Notes: a model not told the origin generated them from the letters alone. A stretch of DNA of 64,000 nucleotides from Gammaproteobacteria bacterium (GCA_030949385.1 JAUZSP010000003.1:248001-312000), one strand, 5' to 3'. Positions 36,239 through 47,896 are shown, counted from the stretch's first letter. Program-made: numbers and translations.

Positions 36239-39200
36239 ATGCAAAGACAACGAATGTGGACCAAGGGAGTTATTTTTGGCTTCTTTTTGGGGGTCTTTGC
36301 AGGTGCACCACTGGCGGATGATACTGAGATTTATGTCGGTAATTTAAGCACCGGAAATGTAGCTAACTTGCTGGGTCAGCCTAATATTCTATTTATTGTT
36401 GATACGTCTGGCAGCATGAAAGCCGATGTGGATTCTTACGATTACATCTCCAGCGTGACCTATTCCGGTGGTTTTGTTAGCAGCAGTGTTTATTGGTCTC
36501 TCAGTGGTGCGGTGATTACCGATCCAGCCAATGCCAATGTGATTGCAGCGGCTAATTTTCATTGTCAGGCCGCTCAGTCTTCTTTTGATCAGTCGGGCAG
36601 TTATTTTGGTGCTGTTGCTGAGTGGGATCCTGTGACCCGTGTTTGGCAGGGTTTGGATCCAGCATTGAGTGGTCTTGAGTTGGAGTGTCAGGGCGATGAT
36701 GGGGTGCATGGGTCAAATACGGCGCCGACTCCGAATGTGTTTGCTGAGAACGGTGTGAATGGTCCTTGGGGATTGGTGGGTGGCCAAGTGATTTGGCAGA
36801 ACCAAACTCTTTACAGCGGTAATTATTTAAATTGGAACAGTTTGGCCAACAAACCGTTGACCGGTCGCAGTACCCGTTTGGGTATTGTACAGCGAGTGGT
36901 GTTTGATCTGGTCAACAGCGCCAGTAACATCAATATTGGCTTGATGCGTTTTGATTCAGACAGCAACGGTGCCGAAGGGGGTATGGTGCGTTCGGCGATG
37001 CAAGACATTGTGGCATCGAGAGCGGGTTTTATTGGCGAATTGGGGGTGTTGGAGCCGGGCGGTGGAACACCGCTGTCTGAGGTACTGTATGAAGCAGCCC
37101 GCTATTTTCGGGGAGAGGGCGTTGTTTATGGCATTAACTCAAACGCTCGGGTCAGTGGTAACGATGTGTTGTTGCCCAGCGTGGCTGCGTCTCGTTTGTC
37201 AGGTACCGAAACAGCCAATACAGACAGTTATGTTTCGCCGATTAAATTTGAGTGTCAAAAAAGTTCTTTAATCTTTCTGACCGATGGTCGGCCAACCAGC
37301 GACGGCGGGGCGGACAGTGCGATTCAAGCGTTGCCTGGTTTTGCAACGGTGACAGGGCAAGCTGCTTGCAATGGCAACTGTTTGGATGAGTTGGCTCAAT
37401 ACCTCTATCTTGGTGATCAATCAACGCTGCCCGACAACCAGAATGTATTAACCTATACCATTGGTTTTGCCTTTGGTGATCCGGCTTTATTGTCTCAACA
37501 AGATAAAGATGCATTGCAGTTGTTGCGAGACACGGCGACAAAGGGCGGTGGGGCTTATTTTTCAGCAGATGATACGCAAGGCTTGACCGCAGCTTTTGCC
37601 GCGATTATCAGCGACATTCGAGCGTCGGGCAGTACTTTTACCGCACCCACAGTGCCGATTAATGCTGCCAATCGCGCCAGACATCGCAATGAATTGTACA
37701 TGACAATGTTTAAACCCAGTTCGCGCCCTCGCTGGGATGGTAATCTGAAAAAATATCGTCTTGCGTTTGATTCAGTGACCGGTGATCCAAAGATTGTGGA
37801 TGGGAATAACGTCGCTGCCATTGATCCTATTGGTGGTGAGTTGTTGGATACAGCACAGAGTTATTGGTCCACTGTTGTGGATGGTAAGGATGTGGTGAAA
37901 GGCGGTTCTAGTAGTCGTCTCACGTTGCCGAGAAAAATGTACACCTATTCGGGTGTGGCAGCCGCCAGTAACGTCAGCTTGGCTGCCATTACCGGCGAGC
38001 ATTTTTTAAATGAAAGCAATCAAGTTCGTTTGTTACCTTATCTCAATATGTTGGCTACAGATGCAAATCCAACGCCTGCGGAGTTATTGCAGTGGGCGCG
38101 TGGGGTGGACATCAAAAATGAATTTAATACATTGACTGCACCGGGGCCTCGTTTGCAAATCAGTGACCCACTGCACTCACAGCCAGCAGTGATTACTTAC
38201 CCAACTCAAACGGCGCTCTTTTTTACCACCAACAGCGGTTATTTGCATGTGGTGGATGAGTCAAACGGCGCTGAAATATTTGGTTTTATGCCACAAGAAT
38301 TGTTGCCCAATTTGCGGACGCTTTATATTAACAACGCGGCCAGTAATCGTATTTATGGTTTGGATGGTTCAGTACAAACCTGGGTTGATGACGGTGGAGA
38401 TGGTGTGGTTAATCTTACGGATAAAGCCTATCTTTATTTTGGGATGCGACGTGGAGGACGTAATTATTATGCTCTAGATGTAACCAATCCTAGCTCACCC
38501 GTCTTGAAGTGGACGATTAAAGGCGGGACGGGTGTGTTTGCTGAATTAGGCCAAACGTGGTCTGACCCAGTAATTAAAACCATTAAATACAACGGTGTGG
38601 CCACCAAGGTACTTATTTTTGCTGGGGGGTATGATCCAGCGCAAGACAGTAATCTGCTGCCTGCATCAGATCTTCAGGGCAGAGCAATTTACATCGTAAA
38701 TGCAGAGACAGGCCAGCGAATTTGGTGGGCCGGTCCCAGTGGCTCGGGGGCAGACTTGAGTTTGACCGATATGACCAACAGCATACCCTCTAAAGTCAAT
38801 GCGATTGATTTAGACGGTGATGGCCTGACAGATCGTCTTTATGTGGGAGACACCCGTGCCCAGTTGTGGCGTTTTGACCTGAATCCTAATAATACTTCTG
38901 CTGCTGATTTAATGACCGGTGGCGTGATTGCTAAATTGGGAGGCGCAGCGGATGTGGATAATCGGCGTTTTTATTACCCACCAGATATTTCCTTGATCGC
39001 TTCTCCTGGGCAGTCACCCTATTTAGCGATTTTGACCGCTTCTGGTTATCGAGCGCACCCACTGAATAATATTATTCAAGATCGTATTTATATGATTAAA
39101 GATAAATACGTCTACTCTCCTCCTGCCAGTTACCTTGCAGTAACGGAAGGTGGGGCAAATCCAGCAACCCCAGCGACTCAAATTATAGACACCACCGCCA

Positions 39201-39646
39201 ATTTAATTGGTCAAGGAACGGCGACGCAACGCAGTACGGCAACGGCCTGCCATGAACGCAGCACAAGGGTGGTATATTCGTCTGCAAGAGAGTAACGGTG
39301 CGTATGTGGGGGAGAAAGGTTTGGCAGCGCCCTTGATTGTTGAGGGTCAAGCGGTGGTCACCACCTACGCGCCCATTGCATCGGCAGCGAGCGCAGTGCG
39401 TGTTCGCCCAGCCAAGGTCAGGGCTACGCTTATTTTCTCGATATTGCCAATGGTACTCCCACCATTGATCAAAATTTATCGGGTGATTTGACGTTGGAGG
39501 ATCGGCGTAAAGGTCTGTTGCGCAGCGGTATTCCGCCTGCACCGGGTTTATTGATTACCGACCAAGGCACAACGGGCATTATTGGCAATGAGTTTTTCAG
39601 TGCCGGTTCCAATCAGGCGAAAAAAACCTACTGGTATGAAAACTAA
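36239..39646 (+). CDS. pilY1: PilY1, type IV pilus tip adhesin (compensating frame breaks near the end)
   Basis: Large exported tip protein. From ATG 36239 (GGAG upstream) it has a signal peptide (about 10-27), a VWA-like region with ILFIVDTSGSMKADV (MIDAS DxSxS, about 52), LIFLTDGRPTSDGG, then the C-terminal PilY beta-propeller (TNSGYLHVVDESNGAEIFGFMP; AIDLDGDGLTDRLYVGDT, a calcium-loop type DxDxDxxxD). The reading frame breaks near 39225-39262, runs in the +1 frame through GWYIRLQESNGAYVGEKGLAAP, and returns to the original frame at about 39375-39400 (CSPSQGQGYAYFLDIANG), ending at TAA 39644. Taken literally, translation stops at 39295. Two compensating one-base errors explain this best. 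Confidence 0.85.
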
Positions 39647-39675
39647 CCACTCTTAATTTATAGAAGGCAATATTT

Positions 39676-40086
39676 GTGAATAAAAGCAATAAAGCGGTAA
39701 CCGGTTTTACCCTGATTGAATTGATGATTGTGGTGGCGATTATCGGTATTTTAGCGGTGGTTGCGGTACCGCAGTTTTCGAGCTATTTGAATGATGCGCG
39801 GCGCAGTGATGCGACGGCGGCTCTACTGGGGATGGCGGATCAGCAGGAGCGTTATTACATCCAAAACAACACCTATGCGGCTACGTATGCGCTGCTCTAT
39901 CCGGCAAGCAGCGCACCTTTTTTGAGTAAAGAGCGTTATTACACGTTGGCAGTGACAGCGGCTGATGGTGATGCGTTTGCTCTGCAAGCCGTTCCCGTCG
40001 CTGGGGGTGTGCAAGCGGGTGATGCAGATTGCCCAACCATCAGCTTAAACTCCGCTGGTCTACAAGCGCCTGCCGCGTGCTGGTAA
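39676..40086 (+). CDS. pilE: PilE-type type IV pilin
   Basis: A 136-residue type IV pilin. The N-terminus is a short leader, then GFTLIELMIVVAIIGILAVVAVPQFSSYLNDARRSDA, a textbook type IVa sequence with E5. The C-terminal disulfide loop spans C about 117 to C 135 (near the final AACW). Size and gene position after pilY1 match PilE minor pilins of Pseudomonas-type clusters rather than the major pilin. The start is GTG 39676. Confidence 0.9.
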   Translation: MNKSNKAVTGFTLIELMIVVAIIGILAVVAVPQFSSYLNDARRSDATAALLGMADQQERYYIQNNTYAATYALLYPASSAPFLSKERYYTLAVTAADGDAFALQAVPVAGGVQAGDADCPTISLNSAGLQAPAACW

Positions 40087-40088
40087 CG

Positions 40089-41018
40089 TCAGCGCAGCGC
40101 TTTGGGCAGCGAGAAAGAGACGTCTTCGTTTAGACCCTCTAACTCTTTGGCGTTAGCGCCCATTGATTTCAGACGGTTGATCACCGCCTGCACCAACACC
40201 TCTGGAGCTGAGGCTCCGGCTGTTAACCCCACTTCTTTTTTGCCTTCCAACCAGCTTTCTCGAATGTCATCAGGACCGTCAATCAAATAGGCTGGAATGC
40301 CGCTTTTTTCAGCAATTTCTCGCAGTCGATTGGAGTTGGAGCTGTTGGCTGACCCCACCACCAAGACCAGATCGCTCTCTTTGGCTAAGGTTTTGACCGC
40401 ATCTTGGCGGTTTTGGGTGGCGTAGCAGATGTCGTTGCGCCGTGGTGCGGTGATCGCAGGAAAGCGTTCGCTGAGCTGCTGGATAATGGCGTGGGTGTCG
40501 TCCACTGAGAGGGTGGTTTGTGAAACGTAAGCCAGCTTTTCGGGGTGCTCTACCTGTAGGTTTTTAGCGTCTTCAACGGTCTCCACCAGATGAATTTTGC
40601 TGCCCAGTGAGCTGTCAAAGCGTCCCATGGTGCCTTCCACTTCGGGGTGACCGGCATGGCCGATCAAAATCACTTCCGTATGGTTTTTGGCGTAGCGCGC
40701 CACTTCCAAATGCACTTTGGTTACCAGTGGGCAGGTGGCATCAAAAATTTTCAGACCGCGCTGTTTGGCATTTTCCTCCACTGTTTTAGAGACCCCGTGA
40801 GCACTGAAGATGACCGTAGCGTCATCAGGGATTTCGCTCAAATGATCGACAAAAATAGCGCCTTTTTCACGCAGGTTATTGACCACAAAACGATTGTGAA
40901 CCACCTCGTGGCGCACATAAATCGGCGCGCCAAACAGCTCCAAAGCGCGTTCAACAATTTCAATGGCACGATCCACTCCGGCGCAAAAGCCCCGTGGGTT
41001 GGCGAGTAAAATTTCCAT
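40089..41018 (-). CDS. ispH: IspH, 4-hydroxy-3-methylbut-2-enyl diphosphate reductase
   Basis: Last enzyme of the MEP isoprenoid pathway, making IPP and DMAPP with a 4Fe-4S cluster. 309 residues from ATG 41018 ([19 protein letters not shown]). The three cluster cysteines are visible in GFCAGV (about 12), [11 protein letters not shown] (about 96) and [10 protein letters not shown] (about 197). [26 protein letters not shown] and TAGASAPE are also present. The start overlaps the fkpB stop by one base. It is the last gene of ribF-ileS-lspA-fkpB-ispH. Confidence 0.97.
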   Translation of the reverse strand: MEILLANPRGFCAGVDRAIEIVERALELFGAPIYVRHEVVHNRFVVNNLREKGAIFVDHLSEIPDDATVIFSAHGVSKTVEENAKQRGLKIFDATCPLVTKVHLEVARYAKNHTEVILIGHAGHPEVEGTMGRFDSSLGSKIHLVETVEDAKNLQVEHPEKLAYVSQTTLSVDDTHAIIQQLSERFPAITAPRRNDICYATQNRQDAVKTLAKESDLVLVVGSANSSNSNRLREIAEKSGIPAYLIDGPDDIRESWLEGKKEVGLTAGASAPEVLVQAVINRLKSMGANAKELEGLNEDVSFSLPKALR

Positions 41019-41488
41019 CAGTGGTGACACTCCGTGGTTGAGTTGCAAGGGCTGTGCTGCATAATTTTGATCTCAACCTGCACTTGGCGACCGGCAAGGG
41101 GGTGGTTAAAGTCAATGCGTACTTGCTGCTGTTTTTGATCAACGTCTAAAATGGTACCGGCCAGCTCTTCGCCGTTGGGCAGGTTAAAGGCCAGCACTTG
41201 GCCGACTTCTGGTTGCAGTTCGGCAGGAAAGTCGCTCAAGGGTAGGTTTTGAATTTTTTCTTCATCCGGTTCACCCCAGCCGCTGAGTGGGTCCAACAGG
41301 GTGTTTTGTTCCTCGCCTTGGTACATGCCAATCAACAGTTGTTGCAGGCAGTCGGGTAGGCTCTCGTCACCAGCGTGGCAGTGGATCGGCTCCTCTTCAA
41401 AGGTGCTGTCGGCCACCGTGCCATCAAACAGAGTCAGGCGGTAGTGCAGGCTGACGTGATCGCCAAATTTGATTTTATTCAGACTCAT
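41018..41488 (-). CDS. fkpB: FkpB (SlpA-like) FKBP-type peptidyl-prolyl isomerase
   Basis: A 156-residue SlyD/FkpB-type isomerase with chaperone activity. The FKBP domain starts [21 protein letters not shown]. The IF (insert-in-flap) region runs through the [25 protein letters not shown] block, and the return to FKBP is [20 protein letters not shown], the family signature. The C-terminal tail has a few His/Cys residues (CNSTTECHH) that might bind metal. It overlaps lspA by 14 bases and shares a base with ispH. Confidence 0.93.
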   Translation of the reverse strand: MSLNKIKFGDHVSLHYRLTLFDGTVADSTFEEEPIHCHAGDESLPDCLQQLLIGMYQGEEQNTLLDPLSGWGEPDEEKIQNLPLSDFPAELQPEVGQVLAFNLPNGEELAGTILDVDQKQQQVRIDFNHPLAGRQVQVEIKIMQHSPCNSTTECHH

Positions 41489-41972
41489 TTTTTTTCTCGT
41501 CTTTGCCTTCGCGTAAGGTTAAGGCAATCATAATAACCGCGCCGATGCAGATGACCGAATCAGCAATATTGAAGGCAGGCCAATGATGGCTTTTATAATA
41601 CAGATCGAGAAAATCGATCACATGACCGTAGGCAAGGCGGTCGATCAGATTGCCGATGGCTCCGGCCAAGATCAAACTCAAAGAGGCTGCCATCCATTTT
41701 TCGTTTTCTTTCAGGCGGGTCAGCCAAACGATCAATACAACGCTGACCACCATGCTGAGCAAACTGAAAAACCAGCGTTGCCAGCCACCCGCGTCGCTCA
41801 AAAAGCTAAACGCCGCACCTGGGTTGTAGGCCAGCATCAGGTTGAAAAAAGGCGTTATTTCAACGGGGCGATAGAGTTGCAATGCGCTGTCGGCCCAAAT
41901 TTTAGTGACTTGATCGAGTAAAATCAGCAGCAGAGTCAGGCTGAACCAGCGCAGCAGAGTTGAGATTTTCAT
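41475..41972 (-). CDS. lspA: LspA, lipoprotein signal peptidase
   Basis: Inner-membrane aspartyl protease (signal peptidase II) that cleaves prolipoproteins. 165 residues with four membrane segments. Visible motifs are LDQVTKIWAD near the N-terminus, FFNLMLAYNPGAAFSFLSDAGGWQRWFF, LILAGAIGNLIDRLAYGHVIDFLDLY (catalytic D about 120) and FNIADSVICIGA (catalytic D about 139). It is encoded 3 bases after ileS, the standard gammaproteobacterial arrangement. Confidence 0.96.
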   Translation of the reverse strand: MKISTLLRWFSLTLLLILLDQVTKIWADSALQLYRPVEITPFFNLMLAYNPGAAFSFLSDAGGWQRWFFSLLSMVVSVVLIVWLTRLKENEKWMAASLSLILAGAIGNLIDRLAYGHVIDFLDLYYKSHHWPAFNIADSVICIGAVIMIALTLREGKDEKKNESE

Positions 41973-41975
41973 GGT

Positions 41976-44780
41976 TTAGGCAAAGGCTCGCGGTTCGCCA
42001 GCGCCATCAACGTTTTCCACGCAGCGGCCACAGAGTTCGGGGTGAGTTTCGTCTTGTCCCACATCCTGACGGTGATGCCAACAGCGACTACATTTTGTCT
42101 CTTTGCTGGCGTGGCTGACGATCCATAAACCGGTTTGTTCGCAGTTTTCGGCTTCGTTGGGGCGTTCAGCGCTGGACAAAACTTGGGCATACGAGGTGAT
42201 CAAAACAAAACGCAGTTCGTCTTGCAGCTTGTTCAGTACGACTTTTAATTCGTCGTCGCAGTAGAGGGTGATCTGGGCATCCAGTGAGGAGCCGATCTCA
42301 CCGCTGCGGCGCAGTTGCTCCAAATTTTTACTCACCGCCAGACGCACATCAATCACCTGTTGCCACTGCTGGTGGCTGAGCAGATCGCTTTCACCCAGTG
42401 AGAAGAGCGCATCGTAGTGGGTCTCTAAAAAAACCGACTCGCTGCGTTCGCCTGGAATTTGCGCCCAGATCTCCTCAGCGGTGTAGCTTAAAATCGGTGC
42501 CAGCCAGCGGCTCATGGCTTCGACGATGTGGAATAACGCCGTCTGTGCCGAGCGCCGCGCTAAGCTGTTTGCCTGTGTGGTGTATTGACGATCCTTGATG
42601 ATGTCGAGATAAAAACCACCCAAGTCCAGCGCGCAGAAGTTGTGCAGTTTTTGGTAGATCAGATGGAAATTGTAGTCGGTGTAGGCCTGTTCAATCTCGA
42701 CTTGTAGGCGTGCGGCTTGACTGACCGCCCAACGATCCAAAGACAACATCTGCTCTTCGGCAACCAGATCGGTTTTGGGGTCAAAGCCGTGCAGATTGGC
42801 CAATAAAAAGCGCGCCGTGTTACGAATACGGCGGTAGGAATCGGCGGTGCGTTTGAGAATCTCATCAGAGACGGTCATTTCGTTACGGTAGTCGGTGGAA
42901 GCCACCCAGAGGCGCAAAATATCCGCGCCTAAGCTGTTGAAGATTTTTTGCGGTGGCACCACATTGCCTTCGGACTTGGACATCTTGCGGCCATGTGCAT
43001 CGACGGTGAAACCGTGGGTCAGCACGCTTTTATACGGCGCTTCACCACGAGAAGCGATGGCGCTGAGCAAGGAAGATTGGAACCAGCCACGATGTTGATC
43101 AGAGCCTTCTAAATAGAGATCGGCAGGGAAGCCGAGTTGCTCGCGTTGATCAAGTACACAGGCGTGACTGACCCCAGAGTCAAACCAGACATCCAGCGTG
43201 TCGCTGACTTTGAGGTAGTCGTCTGCTTGATCGCCGATCAGCTCTTCTAAGCTCAGGTCAGACCAGGCTTGAATGCCATCTTGTTCGACCTTTTTAGCCA
43301 CTTTTTCGATGATCTCAAGGTTGTCGGGGTGCAATTCAGAGCTGATTTTATTTACCAGTAAGGGGATTGGAACGCCCCAAGTGCGTTGGCGAGAGACGCA
43401 CCAATCGGGACGACTCTCGATCATTTTTTCGATTCGTGCTTGTCCCCATTCGGGCAGCCACTGCACGGTTTTGATCGTTTCCAGAGCCGTTTTGCGCAGC
43501 TGTTCTTGCTCCATGCTGATAAACCACTGCGGCGTGGCGCGGAAGATGATCGGCGTTTTGTGTCGCCAGCAGTGGGGGTAGCTGTGTTGGATGGTTTTAT
43601 GGCAGAGCAGCACGCCGTTTTGCTCCAACAGCTCTAAAATAGCGGCATTGGCTTTATTGATGTGCTGACCGGCAAACAGGGCGGTGTCGGGCAGAAAAAC
43701 CCCGTTGGCTCCGACGGGATTGTAGGTTTCTAAGCCGTATTTTTGCCCGACGATAAAATCGTCTTGGCCGTGACCAGGTGCGGTATGCACCGCGCCTGTA
43801 CCGGCTTCGACGGTGACGTGATCGCCGAGAATCACCGGCACCTGTTCGCTGTAAAAGGGGTGTTGCAGTTGCTGATGTTCCAGTGCCGCGCCCTGGCACT
43901 GGCCAAGGATGTGATGCTCCTTGATTCCGTAGCGTTCCAGTGTCGACTCCAGCAGCGCCTCGGCCAGCAGCAGGCAGCCTTTGTTTGTCTCTACCAGTTG
44001 ATAGGTTAAGTCGGGGTGCAGCGAGACGGCTTTATTGGCGGGCAGCGTCCACGGGGTGGTGGTCCAGATGACCAGTGAGATGTTTTTATCGCTGTCGCCG
44101 CCACAAGCTTGTGCGATGGCACGGCTGTCGATGGCGGCAAAAGCGACATCAATGGCAGAGGACGTTTTATCTTGATGCTCCACTTCCGCCTCTGCCAGTG
44201 CTGAACCGCAATCGAGACACCAATGTACCGGTTTTGCGCCTTTGTGCAGATGGCCGTTGTTGATGATTTTGCCCAAGGTGCGGATGATGTTGGCTTCAAA
44301 ACCATAATCCATCGTCAGATAGGGGTTTTGCCATTCGGCAAAAATTCCGAGACGGACAAAGTCGGTTTTCTGTTTTTCCACCTGTTTGCTGGCGTAGTCG
44401 CGGCACTTTGCACGAAAGGTGGCGGCATCGACTTTTTTACCTACTTTGCCGACCTTTTTCTCCACCATTAACTCAATGGGCAGACCGTGGCAGTCCCAAC
44501 CCGGCACGTAGGGGGCATCAAATCCCGCCAACTGTTTGCTTTTGATGATGATGTCTTTGAGCACTTTATTGACCGCATGGCCGATGTGAATGTCGCCGTT
44601 GGCGTAGGGTGGGCCGTCGTGCAGAATGAATTTTTTGCGCCCCGCGCTGATTTGGCGAATCTGTTCATACAAGCCCATTTGTTGCCATTTTTTCAGTGTG
44701 TTGGGTTCACGATTGGCCAAGTTGGCTTTCATTGGGAAAGCGGTTTTTGGAAGGTTGAGGGTCTGTTTGTAGTCGGTCAC
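41976..44780 (-). CDS. ileS: isoleucyl-tRNA synthetase
   Basis: Class I aminoacyl-tRNA synthetase, 934 residues. Features are the HIGH motif in [21 protein letters not shown] (about 58), the [10 protein letters not shown] block, the editing (CP1) domain with [12 protein letters not shown] and [16 protein letters not shown], the KMSKS motif in [15 protein letters not shown] (about 600), and the C-terminal zinc site CSRCWHH...CGRCVENV (about 895-920). All elements are in order and the length is normal for the bacterial IleS type. It lies between ribF and lspA. Confidence 0.98.
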   Translation of the reverse strand: MTDYKQTLNLPKTAFPMKANLANREPNTLKKWQQMGLYEQIRQISAGRKKFILHDGPPYANGDIHIGHAVNKVLKDIIIKSKQLAGFDAPYVPGWDCHGLPIELMVEKKVGKVGKKVDAATFRAKCRDYASKQVEKQKTDFVRLGIFAEWQNPYLTMDYGFEANIIRTLGKIINNGHLHKGAKPVHWCLDCGSALAEAEVEHQDKTSSAIDVAFAAIDSRAIAQACGGDSDKNISLVIWTTTPWTLPANKAVSLHPDLTYQLVETNKGCLLLAEALLESTLERYGIKEHHILGQCQGAALEHQQLQHPFYSEQVPVILGDHVTVEAGTGAVHTAPGHGQDDFIVGQKYGLETYNPVGANGVFLPDTALFAGQHINKANAAILELLEQNGVLLCHKTIQHSYPHCWRHKTPIIFRATPQWFISMEQEQLRKTALETIKTVQWLPEWGQARIEKMIESRPDWCVSRQRTWGVPIPLLVNKISSELHPDNLEIIEKVAKKVEQDGIQAWSDLSLEELIGDQADDYLKVSDTLDVWFDSGVSHACVLDQREQLGFPADLYLEGSDQHRGWFQSSLLSAIASRGEAPYKSVLTHGFTVDAHGRKMSKSEGNVVPPQKIFNSLGADILRLWVASTDYRNEMTVSDEILKRTADSYRRIRNTARFLLANLHGFDPKTDLVAEEQMLSLDRWAVSQAARLQVEIEQAYTDYNFHLIYQKLHNFCALDLGGFYLDIIKDRQYTTQANSLARRSAQTALFHIVEAMSRWLAPILSYTAEEIWAQIPGERSESVFLETHYDALFSLGESDLLSHQQWQQVIDVRLAVSKNLEQLRRSGEIGSSLDAQITLYCDDELKVVLNKLQDELRFVLITSYAQVLSSAERPNEAENCEQTGLWIVSHASKETKCSRCWHHRQDVGQDETHPELCGRCVENVDGAGEPRAFA

Positions 44781-44804
44781 AGAAAAAGCTCCAAGCGGGG
44801 CGGA

Positions 44805-45749
44805 TTAAAGTTGAATCGCAGCGGACTGCTGAAAAAAAGCACGGGCATCATTGGCATCGTGTTCGATTTGCTTTTTTAGCAAATCAAAAGAGTCAAATTT
44901 CTGTTCGTCGCGCAGTTTGTGCAAAAAACGAATGGTTAAGCGTTGGCCGTAAAGATCAGCGCCAAAGTCAAACAGATGCACTTCCAGCAGAGGTTTAGTA
45001 CCGCCGACGGTGGGGCGGTTGCCGATATTGGCAATGGCCGGTTGAACCTGACCATCGGGCAGCGTGGCACTGACCACAAAGACCCCTTTTAACGGCGGTT
45101 GCTGACGTTTGAGGCTGATGTTGGCGGTAGGAAAGCCGATGGTGCGGCCACGGGCGAAACCGTGCGCTACTCGTCCAGAAATCTGAAACGGGTGGCCGAG
45201 CTGTTGCGCGGCCTGTTCCAGCTTTCCTGCTGCCAGTTGTTGACGAATCTGGGTGCTGCTGACGCGCTGGCCGTGCAGCTGAAAGGTTTCGGTGGCCTGC
45301 ACTTCGAAGTCGAACTGCCTGCCTGCGTTTTGCAGCAGCTCAAAGTTGCCTTTACGATCACAGCCAAATTGAAAATCATCGCCGACGACCAAATAACGCA
45401 CCCCAAGTCCCGTGACCAAAGTCTGCTGAATAAACGCTTCGGCGCTCTGTTGGCAAAGGCTTTGATTGAAAGGCAGCAACAGCAGGCGGTCGAGGCTGAG
45501 CTGTTGCAGGCGTTCAATTTTTTCTGCCAAGGTGAGCAGGCGTGCGGGGGCGTTGTCGGGAGCAAAGTACTCCCGAGGCAGCGGTTCAAAACTGATCAAA
45601 CAGCTGGGCAGACCCAGTTTTTGGCTCTGCTGTTTTAGCCCTGACAGCACCTGCTGATGACCGCGATGCAGGCCATCGAAGTTGCCAATGGTGGCCACGC
45701 AGCCGTGGTGAGCGGACGTGAGGTTGTAAGCACCTCGAATCAATTGCAA
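44805..45749 (-). CDS. ribF: RibF, bifunctional riboflavin kinase/FAD synthetase
   Basis: Converts riboflavin to FMN and FAD. 314 residues. The N-terminal nucleotidyltransferase half has ATIGNFDGLHRGHQQVL (about 18) with the HxGH-like motif, ARLLTLAEKIERLQQL and VGDDFQFGCDRKGN. The C-terminal flavokinase half has VAHGFARGRTIGFPTANISL, GVFVVSATLPDG, NIGNRPTVGG and EVHLFDFGADLYGQRLTIRFLHKLRDEQKF. It is the first gene of the operon that includes ileS and lspA. Confidence 0.96.
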   Translation of the reverse strand: MQLIRGAYNLTSAHHGCVATIGNFDGLHRGHQQVLSGLKQQSQKLGLPSCLISFEPLPREYFAPDNAPARLLTLAEKIERLQQLSLDRLLLLPFNQSLCQQSAEAFIQQTLVTGLGVRYLVVGDDFQFGCDRKGNFELLQNAGRQFDFEVQATETFQLHGQRVSSTQIRQQLAAGKLEQAAQQLGHPFQISGRVAHGFARGRTIGFPTANISLKRQQPPLKGVFVVSATLPDGQVQPAIANIGNRPTVGGTKPLLEVHLFDFGADLYGQRLTIRFLHKLRDEQKFDSFDLLKKQIEHDANDARAFFQQSAAIQL

Positions 45750-45781
45750 CAGAACACGCTCCCAGAGTAGAAAAAGGCACG

Positions 45782-45787
45782 ATTATA
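45782..45787 (-). promoter_or_regulatory. ribF: candidate -10 element for ribF operon
   Basis: On the minus strand a perfect TATAAT lies 33 bases before the ribF start. The -35 region (ATTAAG-like, at the end of murJ) is weak. It is a plausible promoter for ribF-ileS-lspA-fkpB-ispH. Confidence 0.45.
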
Positions 45788-45805
45788 CAAGAAAAACAGC
45801 CTGAC

Positions 45806-47382
45806 TTAATGCTGATGTTTGAGCATCGCCGGTCGCATCCCCAGCAGTCCTAAAGTGAGCAGGTAGACCAGCGCCCCGCCACTGATCAGCAGCAACAGGT
45901 TGCCAATGCGTTGCCAGACAGAAAACGTACCCCACTGCGCCAGATCGGGAGTGAAAAAGAGCAAACTCAGCGCCATGGCCAGACCCGCCGCAGTCACTTG
46001 CAGCAGCAGTTTCCACCACTGGTCGTTGGGGCGGTAGACCTTCTGTTGGCGCAGACGACGGTAGAGCATCCACGCTTGCAGCCACGCCGAGAGGCCGGTG
46101 GCCAGCGCCAAACCCATGTGCGGGGCGATAAAGTCCCAGTAGACCATGGGAATGACCAGCACGAGGTTAAAGATCATATTGGTAATCAGGGCGATAATGC
46201 CGATTTTAACCGGAGTCTTAGTGTCTTGGCGGGCATAAAATCCGGGGGCGAGCACCTTGATCAAGATAAACGCAGGCAGTCCTAGGCTGTAGGCGATCAA
46301 GCTGTAACGTGCCATCTGGGTGTCGTGCAGCTCAAAAGCTCCGTATTGGAACAGGCTGGCCAAAATCGGCCCGGCCAGCAGCAGCAGCCCCAAGGTGGCT
46401 GGTACTGCCACCACGATCACCAATCGCAACGCCCAGTCGAGCATCTCGCTGAAGCCTTGGTTGGAATTTTGCGCGTGTTTGGCAGACAAATTGGGCAAAA
46501 TAACGGTGGCGATGGCGATGCCAAAAATGCCCAAGGGAAACTCCACCAAGCGGTCGGCGTAGTAGAGCCAACTGATGCTGCCTGCAACCAAAAAGGAGGC
46601 GATCACCGTGTCCAGCAGCAGATTGATCTGCGCCACCGAGGAGCCAAAAATGGCCGGTAACATCAATTTCAAAATGCGCTGCACACCGGAATTGTGCCAG
46701 CCCCAGCGAGGCCGTGGCAGCAGACCGAGGCGAGCCAAAAAGGGCAGTTGGAACAGCAGTTGTGCCAGACCAGCAAAAAGACCCCCCACGCCAGCGCCAC
46801 CACCGGCTGTTCAAAATGGGGCGAGAGCCAGATGGCCGCAGCGATCATGCAAAAATTCAGCAGAATGGGGGTGATGGCAGGCACAGCAAAGCGGTTAAAA
46901 CTGTTGAGAATACCGCCTGACAGCGCGGTTAAGGAGATAAAGAAGATGTAAGGGAAGGTGATGGCCAGCATCTCGCTGGCCAGTGCCGAGCGGCTGGGAT
47001 CGTCACTGAAACCGGGAGCGAAGAGCAGAATCAGCAGCGGTGCGCCCAGTACGCCGATGACGCTGATGACGAGCAGCAGGGTGGCAAGGGTTCCGGCCAC
47101 ATGATCGGCCAGCTGTTTCAGCTCTTCTGGCGTGCGTTGTTCTTTGTATTCGGTAAAAACCGGCACAAAGGCTTGTGAAAACGCGCCTTCGGCAAACAGG
47201 CGGCGCAGAAAGTTGGGGATCTTAAAGGCGACAAAAAAGGCATCGGTGGTGCCACCAGCCCCAAAGGTCTGGGCAAAGACCACATCGCGGGCAAAACCGA
47301 GGATGCGCGATAACAGGGTCATTACACTGACGATCAGCCCAGAGCGCATCAAGCTGGGTTTTTTATTGGAAGGTGTGCTCAC
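45806..47382 (-). CDS. murJ: MurJ lipid II flippase (one-base frame break)
   Basis: Polytopic MOP-superfamily membrane protein that flips lipid II during peptidoglycan synthesis. The first part (GTG 47382 or ATG 47349) reads SGLIVSVMTLLSRILGFARDVVFAQTFG, FFVAFKIPNFLRRLFAEGAFSQAFVPVF, the MurJ signature. It continues to ALAWG, then the frame shifts into GLFAGLAQLLFQLPFLARLGLLPRPRW and the remaining membrane segments. The break falls in a run of six C on the plus strand (46782-46787); seven would restore a single protein of about 525 residues, the normal size. A sequence error is the likely cause, since murJ is essential. It is transcribed divergently from rpsT. Confidence 0.9.
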
Positions 47383-47459
47383 TGAAGGGCTCTCGAAGGG
47401 GCGATGTTCAGATTGTGGAGGATGAAACGGGCAGTTTAGCAGCAGATGTTCGACTTTTG

Positions 47460-47488
47460 TTGACAAACTGCAAAGATTTTTGGATAAT
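47460..47488 (+). promoter_or_regulatory. rpsT: sigma-70 promoter of rpsT
   Basis: A consensus -35 TTGACA (47460-47465) and a -10 GATAAT (47483-47488) are separated by exactly 17 bases. They lie about 50 bases before the rpsT start. Confidence 0.85.
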
Positions 47489-47538
47489 CGCGCGTTCGAA
47501 AATATTCACTTATTCACACAAATTTTGGAGATGCGATA

Positions 47539-47805
47539 GTGGCTAATTCAGCGCAAGCAAAAAAACGCGCCCGTCAGGCGGAAAAGCACCGTCGGCATAA
47601 CACCAGCCTGCGCTCGAAGATGCGTACCTACATGAAAAAAGTGGTACAGGCTATCGAGTCGGGTAACAAAGAAGAAGCAGCTGCGGCTTATGTGGCTGCG
47701 GTTCCCGTCATTGACGGTTTGGTGGGCAAAGGTTTGATTCACAAAAACAAGGCAGCTCGTCATAAGAGCCGTTTGAACGGTCATATCAAGGCGCTGGCTG
47801 CTTAA
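47539..47805 (+). CDS. rpsT: 30S ribosomal protein S20
   Basis: An 88-residue, very basic ribosomal protein that binds 16S rRNA early in 30S assembly. It begins [35 protein letters not shown] and ends [21 protein letters not shown], standard S20. The start is GTG 47539 with GGAG eight bases upstream; non-ATG starts are also known for rpsT in other bacteria and are linked there to autoregulation. It has its own promoter and terminator. Confidence 0.97.
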   Translation: MANSAQAKKRARQAEKHRRHNTSLRSKMRTYMKKVVQAIESGNKEEAAAAYVAAVPVIDGLVGKGLIHKNKAARHKSRLNGHIKALAA

Positions 47806-47827
47806 GCTGCGTTTTTGATTGCTGTTG

Positions 47828-47855
47828 AAAAAAGCCCCTTTATGGGGCTTTTTTT
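47828..47855 (+). terminator. rho-independent terminator of rpsT
   Basis: The stem AGCCCC/GGGGCT is extended by A/T pairs, with a 5-base loop, followed by T7, 23 bases after the rpsT stop. The A-rich left side could also allow termination from the opposite direction (RND gene side). Confidence 0.93.
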
Positions 47856-47857
47856 GT

Positions 47858-47879
47858 GGGGTAGAAATTTTTCTACCCC
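47858..47879. repeat. 9-bp inverted repeat (REP-like)
   Basis: GGGGTAGAA, loop ATTT, TTCTACCCC directly follows the rpsT terminator, between rpsT and the convergent RND gene. Its outer form (GTAGGGGTAGAA on the minus strand) resembles the repeat at 24327-24354. Confidence 0.6.
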
Positions 47880-47896
47880 TACCGCATGAGGCTAAA

